From the NCBI GenBank assembly GCA_019915015.1, contig JAHBBC010000014.1:558001-622000 (forward strand): a stretch of 64,000 nucleotides of DNA, in the 5' to 3' direction. Shown here piece after piece: positions 44,459-56,149 of this stretch. A model generated the notes under the pieces. It was not told the DNA's origin. It searched no databases and saw only the letters and a program-made list of their open reading frames with translations. Numbering within the stretch: the stretch's first letter is position 1; every line of letters starts with the position of its first letter. Source of the DNA: Auriscalpium vulgare. Lineage: Eukaryota > Basidiomycota > Agaricomycetes > Russulales > Auriscalpiaceae. The position numbers and the translations under genes were made by a program.

Positions 44459-44701
44459 CTATGACTCGTCATCCCTGAAAGAATTCCACCGCCATACGCT
44501 GCCCACGAGAAAGGCAAGGCCGACGCCCGCCATGATGCGCTTTCCCAGCGGAGAGCCGGGCTGGTGTGCGCGGGACTGGTTGAGGGCGTATATGCCGGTT
44601 GCTCCGAGTGCGCCTGCGCCTATGATGCGACAAGAAAGGCAGTCTTTGGGGCGCAGGAGCGACGAGGGGGCCTGCACTGCGGTTGATTTTGGGGAGGACA
44701 T
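44459..44701 (-). CDS. DUF4536/DMAC1-like small mitochondrial membrane protein
   Basis: A single exon of 80 aa starting at ATG 44701. The motif PKDCLSCRIIGAGALGATGIYAL followed by a basic/polar turn and a second hydrophobic segment (IMAGVGLAFLVGSVWRW) matches DUF4536 proteins, which in animals include DMAC1, an assembly factor of the distal membrane arm of respiratory complex I. It should be a two-span inner mitochondrial membrane protein. The CxxC pair is intact. Its 3' end converges with the karyopherin gene (168 bp apart) and its start is divergent from the fungalysin gene. Confidence 0.8.
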   Translation of the reverse strand: MSSPKSTAVQAPSSLLRPKDCLSCRIIGAGALGATGIYALNQSRAHQPGSPLGKRIMAGVGLAFLVGSVWRWNSFRDDES

Positions 44702-45038
44702 GTGCAAGCCGCGAGGTTCTGGAGCAGGCGCCGCAGCTGGCTGAGGTGGAGGGGCCCGGGTGGCCGTGTTTACAGAGACTGGCTTGGAAGATGTCCAGGG
44801 GAGTGAGGGTCAGGGAAAGAGGCCTGTGGGACGTCTGGCGGCCGTGACTGGGTCCCGACTCGAAGACAGCGAGGACAGCGGCCCAAATCGGGCGGATCGG
44901 CATCGCGACCGGCGACCCGAGGCAGTGGCTTACGTCAGCGGTGGTAGATAAGACGCGGACGCGCTCGCGACTGGCCTCGTCACCCCCTTCAACCCCCTTC
45001 ACTGGTCGGTTGTCGGTCCCCTCCTTTCATCGCCCGTT
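44702..45038. promoter_or_regulatory. Divergent promoter between DUF4536 and fungalysin genes
   Basis: 337 bp shared by the two divergent genes. GATAAG at 44948 is a GATA-type word ahead of the secreted peptidase. It could be a nitrogen-control site, but this is suggestive only. Confidence 0.35.
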
Positions 45039-47810
45039 ATGCGTCTCCTATCTACAACGCTGGCCTTCGCCGGCCTCGCGACTTTCGCAGCTGCTCACTC
45101 GGGCTCTGCGTCACGTCGCAAGACCCTAGGCTTCGGCCCAGTTCATCCCACTGCCCAGTTGCAGCAGCTCAACCAATGGCCCATTGGCCTCCGGATCCAG
45201 AATGTACAGGATCCCTACGAGGTTGCTCGCGCATTCGTCGTGTATCTCTACATGGAGCAGCTCGGATACGAGAACACTTTCGCTATCCGCAGTGACTCGT
45301 ACACCGATAAGACCACTGGCGTCTCCCACATGTATGTCCGCCAGCTCATCAACGGCGTCGAGGTTGTCGATGGCGACATCAATATCAACATCAAGGATGG
45401 CCGTGTCCTCTCCTTCGGTGACTCCGTACGTCTGGTCGTGTGCAGCGTGACCTGTGGTGGCTGACTGCGCAACAGTTCTACCGTGGCGAGGCTCCCACCG
45501 ACTTCAACGCCTCCATGGATGACACTCCGGGCCCCCATGCGGAGTATTGTCAGATCCTCGAGAATGAGTTGCAGACCCGCTTGCTCGCCAGCGAGCAGGC
45601 GAACGGGCAGGTACAGCTCGGGTCCTCATTCGCTGTCCCTCCCGAGCATCAGGCTATCGCGCATCTCTACCATTCCAACTGCGAATCTCTTGGAGCGCAA
45701 CTTGTCGGCCCTGACGCAGGTGCAGGCACCTTCTTCGATCCGCGCCATGCCCTCCTGCAGTTCATGGTCGCCGCAACCCCGAAGAAGGAAGTCGCCCAGG
45801 ACATCGCGGATCGCTACGACGAGCACATCGCGAACATGAACTCATGGTTCGAGCACGGCCTCGTCGGTGCTGTGGACGTCCAGATGGAAGTCATCGACAA
45901 CGTCCCAGACACCGTCAATCCCGTCAAGGCCAAGCCCGTCTACATTCAGCTCCCGGACGGTGATAAGACGAAGCTTGTTCATGCCTGGAGGGTACGTGCA
46001 TGGACTTATACATTGATCCTCCCTCCGCTCACATGGTCTATAGTACGAGGTCGAGATGGAGGACAACTGGTATGAAGCAGTCGTTTCCGTCCAATACCCG
46101 CATCGCATCTTGTCCGTCGTGGACTGGGCGTCGGACTCTCCCCTTGCTCCTTCGCACTCGGCTCCGGTTGCGACGTATAACGTCTTCAAGTGGGGCATCA
46201 ACGATCCCTCCGAGGGCAACCGCTCCATCGCCAAGGAGAACTTCGACTCCCTCGCGAGCCCTCTCGGGTGGCATGTTATTCCAGTCGCTAACGATCCTCT
46301 GTCTGCGAACGTCCGGAAGACAAGCACCTATTCCAACTATACCACGACTTTCGGCAACAACGTACGTCGTCGTTTCATTGTTGCGTTCTTGTTTGCTAAC
46401 CGTCAATCAGGTGTTCGCGCACGAGAACTGGGAGGGCCAAAGCTCTTGGCTGCACAACTACCGCCCCGATGGAGGCAAAGGACTGGAGTTTGATTACACC
46501 TATGACCCGAAGCCCACCAACCGCACCGACTCCTTAGACGAGGCGAAGAAATACATCAACGCCACAGTTACCCAGCTATTCTACACCACTAACCTTATCC
46601 ACGATCTCTATTATCGGTGAGCCACTTGCGCTACAATCTCCATGTTTCCTTCCTGACCTCTCTTAGTTACGGCTTCGACGAGGTCTCGGGCAACTTCCAG
46701 CAGCACAACTTTGGCCGCGGCGGCAAGGAGAACGACGCCGTCATTGCCAACGCGCAAGACGGCAGCGGGTTCAACAACGCCAACTTCATGACGCCGCCCG
46801 ACGGGCAGAACGGCCGCTGCAGGATGTACCTCTGGAACACGGCGAGCCCCTATCGCGACGGTGACCTGGAGGCTGGCATTGTCATCCACGAGCTTAGCCA
46901 CGGCTTGAGCACGCGTCTCACTGGTGGACCCGCCAACTCCGGCTGCCTCGGCTGGGGCGAGTCCGGTGGCATGGGCGAGGGCTGGGGCGGTATGTTTCTC
47001 CATCTCGCTCCTGTCTATGGCCTTAACTCACAACTCGTTGTCTGCAGATTTCCTCGCCACGACGATCCGCAGCAACTCCACGTATTCCGACTTCCCGATG
47101 GGCGCCTGGGCGGCGAACCAGGTCGGCGGCATCCGCAACTTCCCCTACTCTTTGAACGAGACGATCAACCCGTCGACCTACAAGACGCTCGACAAGGGTG
47201 GCTACTGGGGCGTGCACGCGATCGGCGAGGTGTGGGCGCAGATCCTGTGGGTCGTTGGGCAGCGCCTCATCGCGAAGCACGGCTTTGTCGAGGACCTCTT
47301 CCCGCCCGCGCCGCTTGCGGACGGCTCGGTACCCCCTGGCGACTTCTACCGGCCCGTCGAGTTCGACGCCTTCGGCGCGCCGAAGCCCCTCGTGCCGAAG
47401 CACGGCAACTCGCTCATCGTGCAGCTCGTGCTGAACGGCATGAAGCTGCAGTCGTGCCGCCCGTCGTTCTTCGATGCGCGCGATGCGATCATCCAGGCGG
47501 ACGAGATCCTCACCGGTGGCGAGAACTACTGCGACCTGTGGCTCGCGTTCGCGGAGAAGGGTCTCGGTCAGGACGCGAAGGTGGAGGGACGCACGCCGTG
47601 GGGCGGAGGAATCCGCACGAACGTGAGTGTCTCCCGTCGTGATGTATATCTTGCGCCGTTGCTCACAGACTCGGTATACAGGGCTTCACGGTTCCGAAGA
47701 CGTGCACGCCCGACGCGCCGGAGCCCGTTCCCTCGCCCGAGCCTACGCCCGGCGAGCCCGACGACGATGAAGACGACGACGAGCCGGACTGGCCATGGGC
47801 GCGCCAGTGA
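45039..47810 (+). CDS. Secreted fungalysin metallopeptidase (MEROPS M36)
   Basis: Seven exons (45039-45425, 45476-45991, 46044-46361, 46411-46616, 46667-46989, 47048-47622, 47682-47810) give 817 aa, longer than Aspergillus fungalysins of about 630. It is a secreted zinc endopeptidase made as a zymogen. A signal peptide covers residues 1-20 ([20 protein letters not shown]). An FTP-type propeptide follows, and the catalytic domain begins around residue 400. The zinc site is H550-E551-x-x-H554 (HELSHG) with Glu580 in GMGEGWGDF as third ligand. The C-terminal tail is Pro/Glu/Asp-rich ([18 protein letters not shown]), which is unusual. All active-site residues are present. Confidence 0.93.
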
Positions 47811-48937
47811 ACATTCTCAGGGCTGGTGGTAGAGTGCGCTCGCCATACAGGTACACGACCTTTGGATGTTATCGCGAGCCGATCGATCAATCTTATTTTT
47901 GTATCAGTATAATCTCACACGATCTACGATTTACTTTTCGCAATCTACACACTTTCGTTGTTTCTGGTTTTGTGTAGTTCAACGTTCATCCATATTCCGA
48001 TAACTCCATCGTCAAGAAAAGATCATAGGGAAGAGAAGTGCACTTATGTACTGCAGGCAAATCGATAATAATCGATTGAGAACCAGCTTCCTGTATAATG
48101 GCCGCACCTCTCGATGTATTCGATCTCGCGAATGGGTCTGTGAGCATGCCGCCCGAAGGACAGGGTGGCAATCACCACCACGACCCGAGCCACGACTGGG
48201 CGCTACTCACTGCGGTGCTCATGGGATTTTTTAAGCTGCGCGAGCTTTCTCTGCGCAATCTGCGCAGCGGTGGGCTTCTGCGGCGCTGGAGTCTCTACCC
48301 GACGAGTCCGACGCTGGCGCAGCACCGGCGCGTTTGCCGGCTTCGATACCCAGTCGGGCGGCCGTCATGCACAAGTATGGGATTGCGGTGCATGACGATG
48401 CCGAAGAGTAAGGCGAGTGAGCTCTGTTCGCTTTGTTTCCTGCCATAGCGCTAATCACGCCCGTCTAGAAACCCGACTGTCAGCTAAGAAAAATGATCAA
48501 TGTGCTCCAATCCTCCCTCCTCTTCGCTCGTTACAAACGCAGGCTTTACGGCAGCAGCGCACCACGAAGTATTCCATCGTCCTGGTAGCGCCACGTTCAT
48601 AACACACATCATCTCGTCGGCAGAAGGCCTCAGAACAGAAGTATCAAGAGAAAAAAAAGGCTTGGACTTCTAAGTAAGACGATTGGGATTGATGAGTCGC
48701 TCGATCCATTGACTGTGCACGGTGTCCTTGCTCGCCGATAAGGTGAAGGTGAGACATTCGCGTATACGTTGCATTGGAATATCATGGATATTCGCCCGTG
48801 AATGAGCTTCTTGACGCAGGTGATGTCGTACCATCATCACGAATTGACAAACCCTCTCGCCACTCCGGAAGATGCACTGTAAACAACGCGTGAGCGCGTG
48901 AGCTGTGCAATTGGAATATGCTAAAACGTCACTGACT
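47811..48937. other. Intergenic region with one unassigned ORF
   Basis: The first 200 nt are AT-rich and should hold the fungalysin 3' end. An ATG ORF at 48098-48448 (116 codons, start MAAPLDVFDLANGSVS) has a His-rich patch and no recognised domain. Its codon pattern shifts around 48225, so it may be a frameshifted remnant. Nothing else is supported. Confidence 0.4.
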
Positions 48938-49714
48938 TCAAAATGCGCCCACCATGTGACTAGATAGCTCCCTGTCTAAGTTCCATTCGTACTCGTAGTC
49001 ACTGGGTATGAAGTCGCGAGACGCCTGCAGCCACGACGCCCTGTCCCGAATCATGGGGGAATACCGGGCCTTGATGAGTTCCCAATGCTCAGGGTACCAC
49101 CCTGCAAACTCCCAATCAATGACTGCGACGACAGTGTCCCCTTCCACTATAATGTTTCGTGGAGCAAGATCGCCGTGGGTAAAGACGATGCGGTGGCTAT
49201 CCGACATTCGTGCTCGAATTCCAGGCAGCTTCCCTTCGTCCATGAAGGGCAGTGCGGCCTCGATGAGGCGGTCGTTGAATGCGCCTTCGTCTTCGAACGG
49301 GCCAAAAGTGATGGCGGACGATACACGAGGGTCCTTGCAGGCTGCGCCACCCAGGCCACATATCGAGCGAGAGTTGGGTTGCGGGGATGGGAGAGCGCGC
49401 AGCTGCTCGACAATGGAACGAAGTTGTGCCACGATCTTCGCCCGCTGGTCGTGGTCGAGGCTATCCCATTCCCAAGCCAGGCTCGACCCCCGCACACGTC
49501 GCATGAGGGAATAGGTGCAGCCGAAACCTCGGGTGGCCACCAGCACCCGGGGCACAGGTATTGTCGTGTGTTTGGCGATGAACTTGACCGTCTCGCCTTC
49601 ATCCGCGCCCCGTATGTCGTCGTGCTTGAGGACGAGACCGAAAGGAAGGAATATGACGGTCCCATAGTCCTTTCGTAGATGCGTTATGAGCTTGAAGACA
49701 GCAGCAAGTAACAT
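48938..49714 (-). CDS. APH-fold phosphotransferase (aminoglycoside phosphotransferase/choline kinase superfamily)
   Basis: Single exon, 258 aa from ATG 49714. The kinase-like fold is shown by VLK in the N-lobe, IPVPRVL, the catalytic loop FTHGDLAPRNIIV (Asp near residue 182, Asn five residues on) and the metal-binding VIDWEFAGWYPEHWEL near 200. The N-lobe is short and lacks a clear glycine-rich loop, which is common in the large basidiomycete expansion of this family. The physiological substrate is unknown and antibiotic resistance should not be assumed. An upstream non-ATG extension of six codons is open but unlikely to be used. Confidence 0.85.
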   Translation of the reverse strand: MLLAAVFKLITHLRKDYGTVIFLPFGLVLKHDDIRGADEGETVKFIAKHTTIPVPRVLVATRGFGCTYSLMRRVRGSSLAWEWDSLDHDQRAKIVAQLRSIVEQLRALPSPQPNSRSICGLGGAACKDPRVSSAITFGPFEDEGAFNDRLIEAALPFMDEGKLPGIRARMSDSHRIVFTHGDLAPRNIIVEGDTVVAVIDWEFAGWYPEHWELIKARYSPMIRDRASWLQASRDFIPSDYEYEWNLDRELSSHMVGAF

Positions 49715-50289
49715 TCTAGTCGGGAGCGCCACCGGCGTAACACGTTGCTATGCTCGAAGAGACTGGAAGGGTTTTGCCATATATGCAATTGCCCAGCCAG
49801 CAGTTTGGGTCAGTCAAGATAATACTCACTCATGGATAACTTACTCACATCTGTAATGACGGTACGGGTCCGGGTTACTGACAGTACATGCTTGCCTCGT
49901 CAATGGCTCAGTATAAAGCCTGGTCACCAGTCTAGGTCCGGGTAACTGAGACCTGGTTCCGAAATTCTGTACCCGACATTTCTGGAAGTCGTTTCCCACG
50001 GAGGCGGCCTTCCGCAGTACGTGCGGAAGGGGTCGGAAGGCGGGTCGGAAGGGACAGCCTCATGTCTGACGTGAATTTGTTGAAGTATTTATATAGCGGA
50101 CGGCGAGTCCCCCCAATGAAATCTCTTCTGCGTGGCTCTGTGGAAACACAACATCATTTATCAATACCAATATCGATACGCACTACATCAACGCTCTCGA
50201 CTTTGCTCTGCCAGCTCCGCGACAATGCCTTCTCGCACTCCCGGTACTTCTTCAGTCCCGTGCCAGATCGGTCGGGGCTCGTATGTGCA
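49715..50289. other. Repeat-derived DNA with hairpin and possible LTR remnant
   Basis: GTCCGGGTTACTGA and GTCCGGGTAACTGA form a spaced pair at about 49866 and 49936. A perfect 9-bp-stem hairpin CCTTCCGCA-GTACG-TGCGGAAGG lies at 50008-50030 and is followed by GGTCGGAAGG repeats. TATTTATATAGCGG at 50088 precedes a leader and then an ATG at 50224 (MPSRTPGTSSVPC), the arrangement expected at an old LTR end and gag start. No intact gene. Confidence 0.4.
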
Positions 50290-51829
50290 CCCCGCCCGGT
50301 CCTGGCGGGATCCCGCCCGTACCGCGCGGGCTCAGCGCGCCCAGCGATGCTGGAGCAGCCGGAGCCCGTGCGCAGCGAGGGAGACCGCCAGGACCGGGCG
50401 GGTGCCGCCCGGTCTGTGCGCCGCTCAGGAACCCCGCTACCATCGCCGCCGCCGTCGGTGCGCCTGGTCTGTGCGGGCTCGTTGCCCGCACCGCGCGCAC
50501 CTCATTGCCCGCACCGCGCGCCCCTCGCCGCCCGCACCGCGCGCCCCTTCGTTGCCCACAGCGCGCGCCCCTGCTCGCCGCCTTCCCTGCGCGCCCTCGT
50601 CGCCCGCACCGTGCACCCCTCGTCGCCCGCACCGTGCACCCCTCGTCGCCCACACCGCGCGCCCCAGCTCGTCACCCTCGCTGCGCGCCTCGCGTTGCGA
50701 ACGTTGTCGCCCTTGCCACACGCCCTCGTCGCCGTCGTCGTGCACCCCCGCTCCTCGCCTGCGTCGCGTCGCCTGCTGCATGCGCGGCGTCCTGGTTGCA
50801 CGTCTATGTGCGCTACCCTCGCTGCGCACCATGCGCGTTGCCCTCGTTGTGAGCTCACGCGCGGCGTCCTTGCTGCGTGTCGTCCTCGCTGTGTGTTAGC
50901 CTAGCTGCGCGTCGTTCTCGTCGTCCTCGCCGCGCGCCCCTGCATGTCGTCCTCGCTGCGCAGCCAGGAGGCACCTGGTGTGGCGCCATACAAGACTGCG
51001 CAAGCCGGTCTTGCAGTTGTCGGGGGCCGGACGGCCGGGCGTGCGGGTAGCGGAAGGCGAGTGAAGCAGTGAAAGGCGTCAGCGACGAGCGTCCCAAGGC
51101 AGATTCCCACGAGTGCAATCAACAGAACCACGGGACCACGTGATTCTCCGGCAGCCTCAACGCAGCAAAGTCCACTTTCTTCCGACTACCACCTGTCCCT
51201 CCTGCCCTCAACCCCAGTACCTTCCCCACACCCTTGCACCCTCAACATCATCTCACCAGTACCCGGGTCAGCTGCGCGACAAGTTGCCGATGACAAGGAC
51301 CGCCAAGGCACACGACCAGACGCACGACAAAGACGACTGCCAGTTGTGTACGAGGAGGGTGGCGACGAGGGGCGGTGCGCGGCGAGTCGGAGAGCAGGAG
51401 CGTGCGGCGAGGGCGGCGTGCAGGGACGCGCAGGGAGGGCGACGAAGATGACACGCAGCAAAAACGACGGGCGGGCGCGCGCAGCGAGGGCAACGCGCAT
51501 GGGCGCACAGCGAGGACAGGGAGCAGGGGTGTGCATGGACGGCAACGCGCAGGGCCGCGCACTGATTGCGAGGAGGAGGGCTAGGCATAGAGTCCGACAC
51601 GCAAGGCGCGTGTGGCGAGTGCGACGAGCAGAACGCGTCCGCGTGGACCAGGCGGGCCCGCACAGGCAGGGCGCCGACGGCGGCGGCCCATGCCAGCGGT
51701 AGGGTACCAGGCGGCGGCGCTCAGACCGGGCGGCATGCGCCCGGTCCTGGCGGGGTCCCTCCGAGTCGATGCGCGCGCTCCAGCTGCTCCAGCATCGCTG
51801 GGCGCGCTGAGCCCGCATGGTACGGGCGG
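50290..51829. repeat. Large imperfect inverted repeat with GC-rich minisatellite arms
   Basis: The left arm start at 50320-50480 (CCCGTACCGCGCGGGCTCAGCGCGCCCAGCGATG...) is matched in inverted orientation by 51640-51829. Shared blocks include CTCAGCGCGCCCAGC, GATGCTGGAGCAGC, GCCAGGACCGGGCG and GCCGCCCGGTCTG. Inside, about 50480-50900 is a degenerate tandem array of roughly 21-24 bp (CCCCTCGTCGCCCGCACCGTGCA type), and 51350-51620 is a more decayed inverted counterpart. Long ORFs across this region come from the repeat composition. Retrotransposon copy B begins exactly at 51830 within the right arm. Confidence 0.7.
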
Positions 51830-52678
51830 TGATGAGATGAACCCTGGGGGAGGCCCCGGGAACGTCGATAGAAATGGAGGGAGCGAGCAGCCAACCGCTG
51901 GCCCAAGAGGTAGTGGGTCGGAGGAAGAAACCCAAGATCGCGACCGTGCCCCGAACAAACCACCCAGGACCCCGCGGGTCCTGCCCTCGTCCTGCGGCTC
52001 TCTCTCTCTCGCTCTCTCCGCTCCCGTCCGACCGTCGCACGTTGCGTCTCTTCCCACACTATTCGGTGCGACCCTCCCGTCTGTCGCCGCCGGTCCGTCC
52101 TAGTTGCGGAGTCGCCCTTGCCGTCCGACCGTCCGACCTGTGTCCCCGCGCTTGTACCGTCCGAGTCGCTATCCTGGAATATAAACGTCAGTCATAAAAC
52201 CTACCACACTGTATCACTCCAGTCTGTGGTTGAGTCGGGGCAGCGTAGCCCGTGGTATCGCAAAGGTGGCGCGACCCGGATGTCGCTACGACTTCCTGGT
52301 TTAAGGCATCGTGTCGGGCTGGTCTGGCGGTATCGCGTCGTGCGGTGCTCTCTGTGAAGCAGGAACGAAAGGTGTAGTCTCGGGTGTAGGCCCAAGGTCC
52401 AAAAGTGTCCCTACAACAAGTCGAATCGCGTCTATATACCGCTGCTTCGTCAGCTCTTCCCACGCGTCTGCGCTCCTACGCGTCCTACCAAGTTCCGCGC
52501 CCGACCGTTCCGACTCCCTACCTCGGCTCTCCGACTCCTCCCCAGACGCTCGCTCGCTTTGTGCTGTCCCGTGGTCGTGCCGGTGCCGCGACGCCTGTGG
52601 GGCGTCTCGGGGGTGTGTGTCTTGGTGTAGCGGTGTGATTGGTCCTTTTCGGTGCCTGTAGCGCTGCGGGTCCCATCA
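51830..52678 (-). repeat. 3' LTR of copy B
   Basis: 849 bp, TGATG...CATCA, with no visible difference from the two LTRs of copy A in translated comparison. Its palindromic TATATA is at 52433-52438. Confidence 0.95.
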
Positions 52679-52716
52679 TCCTCCCCCCAACTGAGCTACC
52701 GACTGCCCTCAGTCGG
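52679..52716 (-). promoter_or_regulatory. Module 1 of copy B (3' polypurine tract and hairpin)
   Basis: TCCTCCCCCC next to the LTR and CCGACTG/CAGTCGG hairpin, as in copy A. Modules 2 and 3 are at 54342-54381 and 58467-58501. Confidence 0.75.
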
Positions 52717-52826
52717 CGAATCCCCGGATGGCTCCTCCTGATAAAGGCTCCCTCGCGCCGTCTCGATGAGTCGTCAGGTAGCGTCGCACCGCCCGCCCGA
52801 CCAACCAACCCCCCCCACACACCATC

Positions 52827-54054
52827 ATGACCTGGTCTCCCCACACGTACCGTCGCGGTACTCTCTTGCTGTACCACCTGGGTCGGGCCCCCAGCGCGGA
52901 CTTCCCGCTCGCAGCAGCCGCCGAAGCGATCGAATCGCGCGAGCGTTGGGCACAGGAGGTGTTGGCTGTCATTGTACGGTTCCCCTCTTTTCCGCCCCGT
53001 TGTCGCGCTAACCGTCCGCTCCCATCGGCTGTAGGAATCCATCACCGATTCCGACCCCAGGCTGATCATCCCCCTCGCCGAGCGCATCCTCATGCCGATA
53101 CTCGAGAACGCCATCCTCCTCGTACCCGAGGTCGAGGATCGCTTCCGCTCGTGGGCGGGGCGCTTTCTTCGTCCCGCCCCGCTCCCTACGACCGAGCTGC
53201 ACCCGTGGACCTCCGTTGTTGATCGGGTCGACCTACTTGACGCCCCCAAGGTTCGGCTGACCGCGACGCTGGTTGAGGAGAACTTTTGGGTCGTGTTTCG
53301 CAAACGCGGGTGCTCGGTCGCGTCGTACTTGCGCGAGCTCGCCATTTTCCATGCCGCCATCCCCGATGACCGTCCCCTGGGCAACCAGACGTGGGTCGCG
53401 TACGTCCTCCGAGAGGCCTTGGAATGTTCCGCGCTCTCCATTCGCCACTCGCGTGGTGGGACCGCTTTCCTTCCCGACTACGTCGCCCGCGAGTCGACCG
53501 CTTGGCCCATTTCGCCCCCCACGCAGTACGGTCGCAACCTCGGCGGACTGGGTGCGCGTCTTTTAGCTCGTTTCGAGGCCGTGTACCGCGAGACCGTCGA
53601 GGAGCTCGCTGGGGCTACGGAGAACGTCGCCAATCTGCAAGCCCTTTGGGCCGACGCTCCCTACCTGTTAGCCATCGTTCGCGACCCCTGCCTCTCCCTC
53701 GAGCACGCAACCCGACTCTTCCTGGAGTACGCAGTGACTGCGGCATACGTTCTGCGCCATTTCCCAGCCGCCCCGACCGAGCCCGACCTTTACACGAACA
53801 ACCTCTTGGTGACCTTTGTGCGCCATCGTGTATTGTCGGGGCTCCCCGCCTTGCCCGCCGGTGATGGTGTCGGCTTGGTTGACGACGATGCCGGCGGTGT
53901 CGATTCCGACGAGCAGATGCAGGGCGATCCCGTGGACGCCGGGGGTGTCGGGGATGATGTCGCTGTGATGGAGCGTGTGGTGGTCGGCGATGTCGGCGCG
54001 ATAGTGGATTACCGCAGCGATAGTGGTAGCGACATCGCGAGCAGTCGTGAGTAG
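52827..54054 (+). CDS. Antisense accessory protein 1, copy B
   Basis: Exons 52827-52958 and 53035-54054 encode the same 383-aa protein as 3217-4444. The upstream C-run is one base shorter, outside the coding sequence. Family unknown; see copy A for the description. Confidence 0.7.
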
Positions 54055-54476
54055 TGTACCCCTTCTGTAAATGGTCCCTCCGGCCGCCATGAATCGCACA
54101 GAACTGTGGCCCCTGATGTCTCATAGCAATGATCGTCGCGTTTCGCTGCGTGGGCGACTCATAGCGTCGCGCGGTCTCCGACCGTGTTCTGATGGATCGC
54201 GGATTCGGTTGCGCGTGGTCGGCTCTGACTTTGTCTTGTCCCGCTCCCTTCTGGCTACTTGTTCCTCGTGCACCCTGCGCAGGCTGGTCACCCGTCGCCG
54301 AGAAAATCCCTATCTTTCTCCTCGTCGCTCGTGACTGGCCATCCTCCCCCCAACTGAAATCTGCGCCTGTCCTCAGACGCAAATTCTCCGGCCAAACCCC
54401 GGCATATCGGGTCGCGGCGGGTTTCCGACGGCCTACATAACGAGTGCGGTCGGTGCGTGCGACCCAGCCTCCGACC

Positions 54477-55658
54477 ATGTCGTCCAGTTTCACCCTTGAG
54501 GCGCGTGCTTTCGCCCTTGTCGGGCTACTCCTCACTCCGCCCGCGATTGACCTGGAGACCGCTCCCGTCGAGACCCTGGTTCTGGCTCGGGAGGAGTGGG
54601 GTCGCAAGGTTGCTACGCTCTACGTAAGTCCTCGCGCTGTCGTTGCGATCCCCGCTCACGTCCGTGTCGCGCTTATCCAGAATGAAGTGTATAACACTGC
54701 GAAGCCATCCGTCCTTCGTCTTGTCCAGGCAATTGTCAGCCCCGTCTTCGAGACGCTGTTCACTGTGTCCCCCGAGTCGCGCGCCGCGTTTGCTGAATGG
54801 GGTGGTAACCTCGTCAGCGACCTCGCGCCTCCGACGTCCGCTCCTCTCGACCCGACATTTTCGGTTCGCCCAATCGCTGGATTCACCTTCCCGAACAATC
54901 GCGACCACTCTCGCCAGCTCTCGCGCCTCTGCGAGGGCGCCCTGTGGGCCGCATTTGAGTCGGGCCGCACGTCCGTTCCCCAGTACCGTCGCAGCCTTGG
55001 TGAGCTCTGCTTGGCCGCTCATCCCACCGGTCGCGGAGCGGGCATCGACGCGACAGTCCACGCGGAGTTCATTGCCGGCATGAATGCTTGCGCTTCGGCT
55101 CTTCAGCGCCTGAACGGCGGGGAAGAGGCCCTCCTGTCCGAGGTCCATCGCCTCTCCTACTCGACCACCGGCATATCCCTCCCCGACCTCCTGCGTACCC
55201 TCGCGCACCCTCTGTCCGATACGCTCATTACCCACACCACCGAGACCGTGGCGACCTTGGCGTCGATCTACGGCACCATCGCGCAACTTGCGCGACCCGA
55301 CGACCGCCGCGCGCGTGGTCGCTGGGGTCCGTATGCCGACGCCTTTGACTCTGCGGATGGGTTCTTGGAGGCCGCCGCTGCCGCGTATCTGCGCGACGCC
55401 TTGCAGTGGTCCACCACTATCGACAGTCTTCATGCGCGCACCGCCATTGAGAGCGCTATCCTCGCGTCGAACCTCCCCACCGAGTTATTGGCCGACGTCC
55501 ACAGCGACCCGACGATGTTCTTGGACGAGGTCGTGACGTTCCGCGCAGTCCCGATGGGTTGGCAAAACGCGCACCGTGGTCGTCGAGGCGGGGGTGCGAC
55601 TCGGGGGCGCCTCACTCAGCAGGGGCGTATCCCGCGTGACGATCCTGCCACGCTGTAG
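54477..55658 (+). CDS. Antisense accessory protein 2, copy B
   Basis: Exons 54477-54623 and 54681-55658 encode the same 374-aa protein as 4867-6048, with the same in-frame 57-nt intron. It lies 96 nt after module 2. Confidence 0.7.
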   Translation: MSSSFTLEARAFALVGLLLTPPAIDLETAPVETLVLAREEWGRKVATLYVSPRAVVAIPAHVRVALIQNEVYNTAKPSVLRLVQAIVSPVFETLFTVSPESRAAFAEWGGNLVSDLAPPTSAPLDPTFSVRPIAGFTFPNNRDHSRQLSRLCEGALWAAFESGRTSVPQYRRSLGELCLAAHPTGRGAGIDATVHAEFIAGMNACASALQRLNGGEEALLSEVHRLSYSTTGISLPDLLRTLAHPLSDTLITHTTETVATLASIYGTIAQLARPDDRRARGRWGPYADAFDSADGFLEAAAAAYLRDALQWSTTIDSLHARTAIESAILASNLPTELLADVHSDPTMFLDEVVTFRAVPMGWQNAHRGRRGGGATRGRLTQQGRIPRDDPATL

Positions 55659-56149
55659 CGTCGTCGCACTGTCGGAGCGTCGGGAGATAAAGGGAAAGAA
55701 AGAGCCCGCGTTAGTGTAGTGCCTTGTGCCCGCATGTACGTCGTTGAATGCCTCCCAATACGAGTATTGAACTTGCGACGCGTTACCCGCTTGTGCGACG
55801 CCAGTGTACCGTGGTCGCGCCCCGTGGGAGGGGCGGGCGCCAACGACTTGTGCGATTTCGCTCGCGCCAGCAACACGTGCCCGCCACGCGGCGTCGGAGC
55901 CGCGCGTGGCGTCCCGCACCGGTCCGGGGCATGTCGCGGGATCAAATCAACGATCGCTGATCAGATCGCGGATCGACCCGGCGTCGTGGGCGCTCGGAGG
56001 CAAAACCAGCGCTCTGGCCGGGCCACGCGGCCGGTCGCTCCCACGCACGCACCATTGTTCGTGCGCCTGCGGCGAAGTCGCCGTCGCCCTTCTTCCCTCT
56101 TCCCCTCACCTCGCTCGCTCGCCTTCCCGCTCCCCCGATTCCTCACCCC

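Noticed and set aside
50062..50904. 280-codon and 255-codon ORFs across the minisatellite
   Set aside because: All frames stay open because the GC-rich tandem repeat lacks stops; translation is repetitive Arg/Pro/Ala/His.
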